Positions 54,671 through 64,000 of a stretch of DNA of 64,000 nucleotides are shown piece after piece. The position numbers and the translations under genes were made by a program. This DNA comes from Wyeomyia smithii (Eukaryota > Arthropoda > Insecta > Diptera > Culicidae). A model generated the notes under the pieces. That model ran no database searches, was not told the DNA's origin, and worked only from the letters and a program-made list of their open reading frames with translations. The stretch lies in contig NC_073695.1 of NCBI RefSeq assembly GCF_029784165.1, forward strand, positions 137,978,285 to 138,042,284, written 5' to 3'. Position 1 is the stretch's first letter; every line of letters begins with the position of its first letter.

Positions 54671-56062
54671 ATACGCCAAAGAACCTTCTTATGATGTGAT
54701 GAAAAGCCGTGTGTTGGAACTTGAGCATCAGCTGAAGGAATTGCAACGGCAGATGTCAGCCACCAGCCTTACTCCGAGGGTGAACCCGGCACACCAGAGC
54801 GCGAGTAGGCCAGGTTTACAGAATCAAACCCGAGATTGGGACAGGCAGGATAATCTTCGCGGTCACGACAGGCCAGTTCGCATGCAGAACAATACGGATC
54901 GACTCTCAGATTCGAGAACGGTTCCACCAGTAGCTAGCGACAGCGACTCGGAAGAGGAGGACCGACATGATCGGTTCAGAGGCAGGCAGAGGCCAAACGG
55001 AAGACAAAGCCCAGGTGCTAGCGACGGTAGGCGCGAATCATATGGATCGATGTCTAGCCACCAGCGGGACCGTGAGCCACGACATTTCAGAAGGATAGAA
55101 CACTGGAAATTGTTCTTCTCAGGTGACACGAAATCCGTACCGGTAGAAGACTTTCTGTACAAACTGAAAAAAAAAAAATTCTAGAAGAGAATGGGTATCG
55201 GGCTACAGTTTGCTGAGGGATATCCACCTTATTTTGGAAGGACCGGCTTCGGACTGGTTATTTACATACGTTGACGAATTTCAAAACTGGGAGGATTTCG
55301 AGGAACGGATTCGATACCGATTTGGAAACCCGAATCAGGACCAAGGCATACGACTTAAGATTCAAGAGCGGAAACAACTGCGAGAGGAACCGTTCATTGC
55401 GTTTGTGACTGAGATAGAGAGGTTAAATAAAATGCTGTCTAGGCCACTATCTCGCCGGAGAAAATTCGAAGTAGTGTGGGATAATATGCGGCAACACTAC
55501 CGCTAAAAATCGCAACTATTTCTGTTCAAGACCTGGACCATCTTATACGCCTCAATCACGGTTTAGACGCAGCCGATATGAATCACCAACAATATTCTGA
55601 CGCACGGGGTCAACGCAACATCCATCATCTGGAATTCAACGATCCCGAGGGCGAAAGAAACGGTTCGGAGGAGGAGATAGCGGCTATTGGATTGAGGTCG
55701 GAAAGAAGTAACCGACAATCTACCGAAGTAAGACGGGAGATACAGCACCAGCAGGGCGTGTCGCAACAGAGTCGAAGCCTGTGCTGGAACTGTAGAAGAG
55801 CGGGCCATAATTGGCGAGATTGCCATGAGCCAAGAAGAATTTTCTGCTATGGTTGTGGCGATCTTGGTCAAACGATTCGTTCTTGCACTAAATGCGCTGC
55901 TAGAGATGGTAGGCAGTTTCATCCAAGTCAGGGAAACCAATAAAGGGATGCACGACTGGGAACACAACCATCCCTACAGTCAAAACGGTTCCCAAATCAC
56001 CAAGTTACGACCCTATCGAACAAGTACACACGATCAAAATAGAAACCAGAAAGTGCCCGTAT
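54671..56062 (+). pseudogene. Gypsy-2 gag, duplicated unit 1
   Basis: AKEPSYDVMKSRVLELEHQL starts a coiled coil, followed by an Arg/Asp/Ser-rich low-complexity region and HFRRIEHWKLFFSGDTKSVP. An A-run shift near 55,170 breaks the frame. Capsid-like sequence then reads LLRDIHLILEGPASDWLFTY, FEERIRYRFGNPNQDQGIRL and PFIAFVTEIERLNKML. After a frame change, the nucleocapsid has CWNCRRAGHNWRDC and CYGCGDLGQTIRSC. Gag ends with TAA after SQGNQ, preceded by the slippery heptamer at 55,931-55,937. Confidence 0.85.
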
Positions 56063-56478
56063 TTGACGGTAAAAGTGTTCGATGACGAAATAACGGCATT
56101 GCTTGATTCAGGAGCGGGAATCAGCGTAATAAACTCGTTGAAACTCGCGGAAAAATACGGCCTTCGCCTGCAACCCACAAGGTTGAAGGTCTGTACAGCG
56201 GACAGCACGCAATACGAATGCTTGGGCTACCTCAACATTCCATATACCTTCAGAGGAATAACGCGAGTAGTTCCAACAGTGGTTGTCCCTGCGATTGCTA
56301 AACCAATACTGGGATGCAATTTTTGGAAAAGCTTCGGAATTCAACCAATGGTAAATTTGGGCCAGGGCCCGGAACCAGTCGGAGATTTTGAGAAGATCAA
56401 CGAACTTATTACGTTCAACTTGGAACCTATTGGACCATTACCACAGTTGCCAACTACGAAAGACACATCTCTGGATTT
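56063..56478 (+). pseudogene. Gypsy-2 protease, duplicated unit 1, truncated
   Basis: The reading TVKVFDDEITALLDSGAGIS contains the retropepsin active site DSGAG, with ILGCNFWKSFGIQ at the C-terminal side (ILG flap-end motif). It breaks off after TSLDL at the duplication junction, where GC-rich repeat sequence is read instead (RTGPRRPPHP). Confidence 0.85.
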
Positions 56479-56586
56479 GCGAACCGGCCCGCGCCGCCCC
56501 CCGCACCCGGCCTGGCAGAGGCCTAGCACGTATTGACAAAGTATCAAACCAATCATGGTGCCACTGTTGCAAAATTATATCACGTT

Positions 56587-56786
56587 ATCCGAACACCTAT
56601 CAAAACGCCAATGACGATGACGAACAGTCTGCACATATACACATCGCCAGCAGAAAAACAGTATATAGATCTTAACCCTTCCCACCAGTGGGAAGGGTTA
56701 AGATCTATATACTGTTTTTCTGCTGGCGATGTGTATATGTGCAGACTGTTCGTCATCGTCATTGGCGTTTTAATAGGTGTTCGGAT
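56587..56786. repeat. Near-perfect palindrome with 99-bp arms and 2-nt spacer
   Basis: The left arm 56,587-56,685 is the reverse complement of 56,688-56,786 with one visible mismatch, separated by CA. The right arm plus short flank (about 101 bp) is absent at the corresponding place in unit 1 (54,412), where the sequence runs straight into TCCCTAGAAAAACC. It therefore arose as an inverted copy of adjacent sequence. Confidence 0.9.
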
Positions 56787-57052
56787 GGGTTCCCTAGAAA
56801 AACCTGGCAATCTCCAGTTCTATTTTTCTACATAACCAAAATAAAAATAAAATTTCCAATAGAATCCCAGCGATGCGCACTGCATAAAGACGCTCAATGT
56901 CAAGGAGCTGCTTGCCGAAGGCACAGAAACACACATTCAATATTCCTTCCTTCATTCACCACCACTCCACTGGCATACAGGTCCATCAGCGTCAACACAC
57001 ATACCACCGCCGAGCAATCGAACGACAAAACGGCAACAGTTCGCACTACATA

Positions 57053-58318
57053 CGCCAAAGAACCTTCTTATGATGTGATGAAAAGTCGTGTGTTGGAACT
57101 TGAGCATCAGCTGAAGGAATTGCAACGGCAGATGTCAGCCACCAGCCTTACTCCGAGGGTGAACCCGGCACACCAGAGCGCGAGTAGGCCAGGTTTACAG
57201 AATCAAACCCGAGATTGGGACAGGCAGGATAATCTTCGCGGTCACGACAGGCCAGTTCGCGCGCAGAACAATACGGATCGACTCTCAGATTCGAGAACGG
57301 TTCCACCAGTAGCTAGCGACAGCGACTCGGAAGAGGAGGACCGACATGATCGGTTCAGAGGCAGGCAGAGGCCAAACGGAAGACAAAGCCCAGGTGCTAG
57401 CGACGGTAGGCGCGAATCATATGGATCGATGTCTAGCCACCAGCGGGACCGTGAGCCACGACATTTCAGAAGGATAGAACACTGGAAATTGTTCTTCTCA
57501 GGTGACACGAAATCCGTACCGGTAGAAGACTTTCTGTACAAACTAAAAAAAAATTCTAGAAGAGAAGGGGTATCGGGCTACAGTTTGCTGAGGGATATCC
57601 ACCTTATTTTGGAAGGACCGGCTTCGGACTGGTTATTTACATACGTTGACGAATTTCAAAACTGGGAGGATTTCGAGGAACGGATTCGATACCGATTTGG
57701 AAACCCGAATCAGGACCAAGGCATACGACTTAAGATTCAAGAGCGGAAACAACTGCGAGAGTAACCGTTCATTGCGTTTGTGACTGAGATAGAGAGGTTA
57801 AATAAAATGCTGTCTAGGCCACTATCTTGCCGGAGAAAATTCGAAGTAGTTTGGGATAATATGCGGCAACACTACCGCTAAAAATCGCAACTATTTCTGT
57901 TCGAGACCTGGACCATCTTATACGCCTCAATCACGGTATAGACGCAGCCGATATGAATCACCAACAATATTCTGACGCACGGGGTCAACGCAACATCCAT
58001 CATCTGGAATTCAACGAGCCCGAGGGCGAAAGAAACGGTTCGGAGGAGGAGATAGCGGCTATTGGATTGAGGTCGGAAAGAAGTAACCGACAATCTACCG
58101 AAGTAAGACGGGAGATACAGCACCAGCAGGGCGTGTCGCAACAGAGTCGAAGCCTGTGCTGGAACTGTAGAAGAGCGGGCCATAATTGGCGAGATTGCCA
58201 TGAGCCAAGAAGAATTTTCTGCTATGGTTGTGGCGATCTTGGTCAAACGATTCGTTCTTGCACTAAATGCGCTGCTAGAGATGGTAGGCAGTTTCATCCA
58301 AGTCAGGGAAACCAATAA
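57053..58318 (+). pseudogene. Gypsy-2 gag, duplicated unit 2
   Basis: Same domains as unit 1: coiled coil (MKSRVLELEHQLKELQRQ), RS/D-rich region, capsid-like LLRDIHLILEGPASDWLFTY, zinc knuckles CWNCRRAGHNWRDC and CYGCGDLGQTIRSC. Here the A-run keeps frame (LKKNSRREGVSGY), but a GAA-to-TAA change after RKQLRE (57,762) stops it, and a shift precedes the nucleocapsid part (57,953-58,318). The gag stop is 58,316-58,318. Confidence 0.85.
58306..58312 (+). promoter_or_regulatory. -1 ribosomal frameshift heptamer GGGAAAC at the gag-pol boundary
   Basis: In the gag frame the bases read CAG GGA AAC CAA TAA, so G GGA AAC is a canonical X XXY YYZ slippery heptamer four nucleotides before the gag stop. 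Pol is open in the -1 frame from here (KSGKPIKGCTTG into the protease). The same heptamer occurs in unit 1 (55,931-55,937). Confidence 0.75.
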
Positions 58319-60182
58319 AGGGATGCACGACTGGGAACACAACCATCCCTACAGTCAAAACGGTTCCCAAATCACCAAGTTACGACCCTATCGAACAAGT
58401 ACACACGATCAAAATAGAAACCAGAAAGTGCCCGTATTTGACGGTAAAAGTGTTCGATGACGAAATAACGGCATTGCTTGATTCAGGAGCGGGAATCAGC
58501 GTAATAAACTCGTTGAAACTCGCGGAAAAATACGGCCTTCGCCTGCAACCCACAAGGTTGAAGGTCTGTACAGCGGACAGCACGCAATACGAATGCTTGG
58601 GCTACCTCAACATTCCATATACCTTCAGAGGAATAACGCGAGTAGTTCCAACAGTGGTTGTCCCTGCGATTGCTAAACCAATACTGGGATGCAATTTTTG
58701 GAAAAGCTTCGGAATTCAACCAATGGTAAATTTGGGCCAGGGCCCGGAACCAGTCGGAGATTTTGAGAAGGTCAACGAACTTATTACGTTCAACTTGGAA
58801 CCTATTGGACCATTACCACAGTTGCCAACTACGGAAGACACATCTCTGGATTTGCATACGTTTGATGTACCAGAAAATGCTCAAGTACCCACAGAAGAGT
58901 CCATCGAAGTAGAACATGAGCTGTCACGAACGGAGCGAATGGAACTGGTTGAGGTTGTTAAAGGGTTCGATTACACTTCAAGCGAGAAGCTTGGTAGAAC
59001 GAACATGATCGAGCATGAAATCGTGTTGAAGGAAGAAGCGAAGCCCAGGAACCAACCAACGTATAGCTGTTTGCCCAGTATACAAAAAGAAGTAGACGCA
59101 GAAATCGAGCGGTTTAAACAAATGGGCGTGATAGAAGAATGCTTCAGTGAGTGGACCAATCCGTTGGTACCAGTTCGGAAATCAAACGGCAAAATCAGAG
59201 TGTGTTTAGACTCTAGAAGATTGAACGCAATGACCGTGAAAGACACGTACCCGATTCGAGCATGTTAGAGATATTCGGTAGGCTAGAACACGCTGAGTAT
59301 TTTTCAATCATCGATTTGAAGGACGCTTATTTTACGATCCCGTTGAAAGATGAATGTAAAAATTTGACAGCTTTTCGAACTTCAAAAGGATTGTTCAGGT
59401 TCAATGTGTGTCCATTTGGAGTAACGAACGCACCATTTACGATGTGTCGGTTAATGGACAAGGTTATTGGGTTTGACCTCATGCCGTCCGTGTTCGCCTA
59501 CTTAGACGACATTGTGATCGCAACAAAATCATTATCAGAACACTTCCGGCTGTTGAAAATAGTCGCCGAGAGACTAAGAAAGGCGAATCTTACGGTGTCC
59601 CTGGGGAAATCGAAGTTTTGTCGGAAGCAGATAAAATATTTGGGGTACTTGCTGACGGAAAAAGGTGTTGCGATCGATGGAGCAAGGATCGTGCCTATTC
59701 TGGACTACGCAAGACCTAAAAACATCAAGGACGTTCGCCGGTTGTTAGGTTTGGCAGGCTTCTACCAACGGTTCATCAAGAACTATAGTCGAATAACCGT
59801 CCCAATCACAGATCTGCTCAAGAAAGCGAAAAAAAAGTTCGACTGGACGGAGGAAGCCGAGCAGGCCTTCACCGAGCTGAAGTCAGTATTGACATCTGCA
59901 CCGATTTTAGCTAATCCGGATTTTAGTAAGCCATTTAGTATAGAATCTGATGCTTCGGATACGGCTGTTGGGGCAGCACTGGTTCAGGAACTCGACGGAG
60001 ACACGACAATTATCGCTTACTTCAGTAAAAAGCTAAGCAGGACACAGCGAGCTTATTCTAGCGTCGAGAAAGAGTGTCTCGGAGTGTTGCTTGCGATTGA
60101 AAATTTCCGACACTACGTTGAAGGATCGCGGTTCAAAGTAGTCACAGACGCACGGAGCCTCTTGTGGTTGTTTACGATCTGA
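58309..60182 (+). pseudogene. Gypsy-2 pol: protease, RT and RNase H
   Basis: In the -1 frame: KSGKPIKGCTTG, then protease ALLDSGAGISVI and ILGCNFWKSFG, a linker (PENAQVPTEESIEVEHEL), then RT with QPTYSCLPSIQKEVDAEIER, NPLVPVRKSNGKIRVCLDSR. A frameshift occurs near 59,262. It continues FSIIDLKDAYFTIPLKDE (motif A), CPFGVTNAPFTMCRLMDKVI, FAYLDDIVIATKS (catalytic YLDD), LLGLAGFYQRFIKNYSRI. RNase H: FSIESDASDTAVGAALVQ, EKECLGVLLAIENFRHY, FKVVTDARSLLWL, ending at a TGA (60,182) where CGA (Arg) would be expected. It copies RNA to DNA inside the particle. Confidence 0.9.
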
Positions 60183-61550
60183 GTCCAGTCTGGCAACTCG
60201 AAACTTCTTCGGTGGGCACTAAAGATCCAGTCCTATGATATTCAGTTGGAATATAGGAAAGGATCGTGCAATATTACGGCCGATTGCCTGTCTAGATCAA
60301 TCAACCTAATCGATCTAACATCCCAGGATATTGACTACGAGGAACTGGCCGAAAAGATTTCAACAAACCCAGCGAAGTTTTCCGACTACCGAATAACAGA
60401 CGGGGTTATCTACCGGTACGTGAAAAGTAAAACCCGAGTCGATGACCCACGGTTCCGATGGAAAATGATTCCCCGAGCGGAGGAGAGACTACCAATCATC
60501 AAAACCGAACACGAGACTGAACATCTCGGAACGGAAAAAACCTTGCAAGCGCTGAAGCGTCGCTACATCTGGCCGGGAATGGTTGAGGATGTGAAAAAGG
60601 TTTGCCGTGAATGCCTTAAATGCCAAACCTCGAAGGCCGGGAACATCATCGTGACTCCGCCGATGGGCATGCAGAAAGAGTTTGTCGAGTACCCGTGGCA
60701 GTTCGTCACGCTAGATTATGTCGGCCCACTTCCAGCTTCCGGTAAAGGTCGCCATACCTGCCTGCTAGTCGCAACCGATGTTTTCAGCAAATTTGTTCTG
60801 ATCCAACCGTTTAGGGAAGCGAAAGCGAACTCGCTAGTAGACTTCGTGAAAAACATGATCTTCCTGTTGTTTAGTGTACCAGAAGTCGTGCTGACGGACA
60901 ATGGTACACAATTCACATCGAAAGCTTTCCGCGACCTACTTGCTGAATTCAATGTAAACCATTGACTTACTCCCGCCTATCACCCACAAGTAAACAACAC
61001 AGAGCGTGCAAACCGGGTATTAACAACAGCTATACGGGCAACCATAAAACGACACAAGGATTGGGCGGACGACTTGCAAACAATTGCTTGCGCGATTCGC
61101 AATGCGGTGCACGAGTCGACAAAATACACACCGCATTTCGTTGTCTTTGGCAGGGAAATGGTATCGAATGGTCAAGAGTATGCTAGAATGCGAAACCAGC
61201 CCAGTACCCATCAAATGCAGAGTCAGGAAGCGGAAGAGAGAAGGAAGAAACTCTTCGACGAAATTAAGGATCAGTTGACAAAAGCCTACGAACGTCATAA
61301 AAAACAATACAATTTACGGTCGAACCCTGATTGCCCAAGCTATTCGATTGGAGAAACTGTACTGAAACGTACTTTTGAGCTGTCGGATAAAGCGAAAGGT
61401 TTTTGTGCAAAGTTAGCACCGAAGTTCGAACACGCCGTAGTTAGGAAAATATTAGGAAAACACTGCTACGAGCTTGAGGATACGAATGGAAAGCGACTTG
61501 GTGTCTTCTACGGAAAGCACCTGAAGAAGGCGCTTTTACCCAAGAAATGA
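60183..61550 (+). pseudogene. Gypsy-2 integrase
   Basis: After the end of RNase H (LEYRKGSCNITADCLSRS), the zinc-binding HHCC region reads HETEHLGTEKTLQALKRRY and CRECLKCQ, and the core has VTLDYVGPLPASGK (Asp), VVLTDNGTQFTSKAF (Asp) and, after a TGA at 60,963 where Trp is usual (NH-stop-LTPAYHPQ), TPAYHPQVNNTERANR (Glu). The C-terminal part contains FVVFGREMVSNGQEYARM, EETVLKR-like GETVLKRTFELSDKAKG and ends HLKKALLPKK. Inactive only because of the stop in this segment. Confidence 0.9.
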
Positions 61551-62950
61551 CTTTTTTTTTAGCTATGAAGCTCTTCGGAGTGACCAAAATTTCATGAAAA
61601 AAACACCATAAAGGTCATTTTATTTTTGAAAAAAGACCAACTGATTTTTTTCCGGCAGCAAATTACTTCTGTGAGGGACCAATTTTCGAAAATATTTTTC
61701 ATAACAGGTCATTGGTTTTAGCTTAAGTAATTTGTATTAATATAGTGCATAAGATAGGAAAGTCGACCGGCCTGTGAGGGGGAATGATCACGAAGAGGAA
61801 GGAGCTCGGGCAATGACCTGATTTTAGTAGTGAAAATCACGAAGTTAGCGAGCCCATAGGCGATGACTTCGAATAAGATAAGTAGTGTGATTCCAACTAC
61901 TTTATCGACTTTTCTTATTTAAGCTCGATTATTGGAACAAGTCACGTCAACTGAAGACCAATCCCCAACCTCACGTTGGAAAATTGGATGGACGTTCTCA
62001 AGCTATGAACCTTCTAAAAGGAACAACAGATTTCGGTAGCGAATTCCACCAGAAACACCAAAATGGTAAATGTAGAAGTATTACAAGGTCGAGACTTCCC
62101 TCCCTTGTTACTTTTTAAAAATATTTGTAAATAATGTAAATATTAGTGATTAGTACGCGCCTAACGTCTAGCTTAATTTTAGTATTAGTATGGAAATTGG
62201 TTAAGTAGTTTTTAAAAAACGCTCACGATTTTTCTACGATCCTTCTTGCAAAATTTCCTGTTTCATTTGTTTTTTAGAATTTATCGTTCATTGTATCCCA
62301 TGGTTTTTTTTTCCGAGAACTTCTTCATAATTTTTCTGTAGTTTTTGGTAACTTTAGTACTGGTGTTCCTCTATACGTTTCCATCGTTTTGTTGGTCTGT
62401 TTCGGAAAATAGAAAACAGAAAAACAATTAGAATTTTTCTCACCTTACGATACGTCGGGTTTTCGATCCGGGTCGCCGGGTATCTGAAAAAAAATGGTCC
62501 CATAAGCAAAACAACGATAGATACATAAATAAGAAATACTTCCTTTCAATTCCTGATGAATTGCCGATTTTCTAGCTCCAAATCCGATTTTTTCCACTTG
62601 GGCAGACTGCGTGAATGTCGCCCATGCACAACTAGTTCACAGTCACTGACACTTTTCCGTTTGTTTTGGTTTGAGTACACTGAAAGAAATCGACACGACA
62701 TTATAAAGTGTTTTGCACTTGAATTCGCCCTACTGGTCAAAACATGTAGAATTCATATGCGAAACACTTTAGAATTATTCATCGTGCAACACCTCATTTT
62801 CAAAAGGAAAACACTTTCAATCCTGGTGTTATGACATATAGACATAAAGTGTTTGGATTTTGAATCTCAAATAAATGTTTACCGAGCTTCGAATGATTTT
62901 TATTCGATTTAAAAATGAAAACAGTTTTATATGGATATGATTGCATATAA
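61551..62950. other. Non-coding 3' flank of Gypsy-2; 3' LTR not identified
   Basis: The purine-rich string GTGAGGGGGAATGATCACG (about 61,777) could be a polypurine tract at the start of a 3' LTR, but nothing here resembles the putative 5' LTR, so I do not call one. Around 62,680-62,850 'aaagtgttt' and 'aaacacttt' strings recur four times in mixed orientation. Confidence 0.35.
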
Positions 62951-64000
62951 TATTTTTGCCTTTCTCCTAGAAAGGTATAGCAATCACTTGCGAAACCGAA
63001 AGTATAAAAGTGCTCCAAAGGGCCGAATGGCATATATCACTCGACTCAGCTCGACGAGCTGAGCATTTTCTATATGTGTGTGTGTGTATGTGCAGATTTT
63101 TATTCTCACTCATTTTTCTCAGAGATGGCTGGACCGATTTTAATGAAATTAATTGCAAATGAAAGGTCTTGTTGTCCCATAAGACCCTATTAAATTTGAT
63201 TGTAATCGGATTTTTAGTTTAGAAATTATGTATCAAAATGTGAAAATCACGAAACATCATTATCTTGAAAAATACACAACCGATTTGAACAAAATTGGTT
63301 TCAAATGAACCTTAAAAACCCTTAACTTTTGAATTTTATGAAGATTGAACTTGTGGTTCAAAAGTTATGAAAAGAAACGTGTTCTGAAGACTGTTTAATC
63401 TCACTCATGTTTCTCAGAGATGGCTGGACCGATTTTCATAAAATCAGTTTCAAATGACAGGTCTAGTTGCCCCATAAGACCCTATTGATTTGTTTTGCAA
63501 TCGGACTATTACTTTGCCTGTTATGTTTAAAAATGTGAAATCAGGCTATGAGAAGGAACATATTCCGAAGACTACTTGGAATCACTCACTTTTCTCAAAG
63601 ATGGCTGACCCGATTTCCACAAAATTAGTGTCAAATGAAATGTATAGCTGCCTCATAACACCCCATTGAATTTTACTGTAAGCGGACTGTAACTTCGTCT
63701 GTAATGTATCGAAATGTGAAAATCACGAAACTTAATTATCTCAGAAACTACACAACCGATTTGAACAATATTGATATAAAATGAACGAGCTAGTTAAGAC
63801 GTAACTGATGAATTATGATTGAACACGTGGTTTGAAAGTTTGGCTGCCCTATACGTTCCCATTTCATTTATTTTTAATCGAACTTAAGCAACCGTTATGT
63901 ATTAAATTTTTAATTAAACAACGGAAGTCTATTATTTCAAAGATTACATGACTTATTTGAACATAACTAGTGTCATACGAACAAGTCATCTCTCAAACTT
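62950..64000. repeat. Dispersed mosquito-type repeat with internal sub-repeats, runs off the window
   Basis: Begins near TTTGCCTTTCTCCTAGAAAG (a short CTTTC/GAAAG hairpin) and TATAGCAATCACTTG, a TG microsatellite (63,076-63,092), then CTCAGAGATGGCTGGACCGA (63,118) and near copies at 63,415 and about 63,598 with the following CAAATGAAAGGTCT and CCCATAAGACCCTATT strings. I recall very similar dispersed repeats from Aedes genomes. No coding region. Its class is unknown to me. Confidence 0.55.

Larger units (their letters stand above)
49127..54693. other. Composite insertion in Gypsy-2 gag with 23-bp target duplication
   Basis: The 23-bp string starting GCCAAAGAACCTTCTTATG is at 49,127-49,149 and at 54,671-54,693 (also in the tandem copy at about 57,053). 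Gag reads up to it on the left and on from it at the right. Just inside the left end are ATGT units (49,148-49,155 and, across the hAT, 51,373-51,394), which could be the simple-repeat tail of a minus-strand retroposon. Later insertions lie inside: hAT, SINE, retroposon copy 2. Confidence 0.55.
54202..58850. repeat. 2,277-bp direct tandem duplication in Gypsy-2
   Basis: Unit 1 is 54,202-56,478. Unit 2 starts at 56,479 with the same GCGAACCGGCCCGCGCC and continues to about 58,850, where sequence unique to the second copy (TFDVPENAQVP) begins. Differences are few: a 101-bp palindromic insertion in unit 2, an A-run of 12 against 9, and scattered substitutions. Low divergence indicates a recent event or an assembly artefact. 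Confidence 0.9.
47641..61550 (+). mobile_element. Ty3/Gypsy element (Gypsy-2), split and internally duplicated
   Basis: A primer site at 48,183, gag start at 48,613, gag continuation at 54,671, and protease, RT, RNase H and integrase to 61,550 follow on the plus strand. Gag is interrupted by a composite insertion of about 5.5 kb flanked by a 23-bp duplication. A 2,277-bp tandem duplication repeats gag to protease. Stops in gag and pol make it dead. I treat the pieces as one element because gag reading is continuous across the 23-bp repeat (AKEPSYDV on both sides). Confidence 0.65.

Noticed and set aside
61777..61800. Polypurine tract and start of a Gypsy-2 3' LTR
   Set aside because: Purine-rich string is plausible, but no segment downstream matches the putative 5' LTR.

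Overview
This window reads as a transposon graveyard from an insect nuclear genome, most likely a culicid mosquito. That view rests on the AT-rich background, the mix of Jockey/I-type LINEs, BEL/Pao, Ty3/Gypsy and Penelope elements, tRNA-derived SINEs, MITEs with 3-bp TWA target duplications, and at 62.95-64.0 kb a repeat (fragments such as GATGGCTGGACCGATTTT) that I recall as common in Aedes-like genomes. Species assignment is inference. I see no convincing host gene. Almost every coding segment belongs to a mobile element and is broken by stops, frameshifts or deletions.

Layout. 0-8.5 kb is non-coding and holds a possible hAT-like element (249-3592), a small inverted-repeat element, and two MITEs with clear 3-bp duplications (5953-6473, 6749-7040). 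8.5-11.9 kb is a degraded minus-strand Ty3/Gypsy pol lacking gag. 12-16 kb holds a SINE and a third MITE. 15.9-18.5 kb is a decayed plus-strand BEL/Pao element with a six-fold 54-bp leader repeat and a PHD-finger gag. A Penelope-like element (PLE) sits in its reverse transcriptase, and an I-type LINE sits in the PLE just upstream of its YVDD motif. This three-layer nest is present twice in tandem (18.1-22.7 kb and 22.7-28.65 kb), so it was duplicated after assembly or was misassembled. A 500-N gap lies at its edge.

Four copies of one RNase H-bearing I-type LINE follow: L1 (20.67-22.72 kb, minus), L2 (24.2-28.65 kb, minus, ORF2 broken by a single nonsense codon), L3 (29.15-34.78 kb, minus) and L4 (35.33-40.72 kb, plus, with a 12-bp target duplication). 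L3 and L4 keep 5' ends with an initiator and a correctly spaced downstream promoter element. 41.4-44.7 kb is a minus-strand Jockey LINE split by a 1.9-kb non-coding retroposon with an (AGCAT)5 tail and a 25-bp target duplication. A diverged second copy lies at 52.8-54.1 kb. 46.1-47.6 kb is an array of roughly 200-bp units with paired hairpins.

47.6-61.55 kb is best read as one plus-strand Ty3/Gypsy element. It has an LTR end and tRNA-Lys-type primer site at 48.18 kb and a gag start at 48,613. Its gag is split by a 5.5-kb composite insertion flanked by a 23-bp duplication. That insertion carries a hAT-like element (8-bp duplication ATGTATAT), a SINE and retroposon copy 2. A 2,277-bp tandem duplication then repeats gag and protease, the second copy containing a near-perfect 99-bp palindrome. 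Pol follows to 61,550. A canonical -1 frameshift heptamer GGGAAAC joins gag to pol in both copies.

The most unusual items are the (AGCAT)n retroposon family, the hammerhead-like motif of the PLE, the twice-present nested BEL/PLE/LINE block, the palindrome in the Gypsy duplication and the hairpin arrays.
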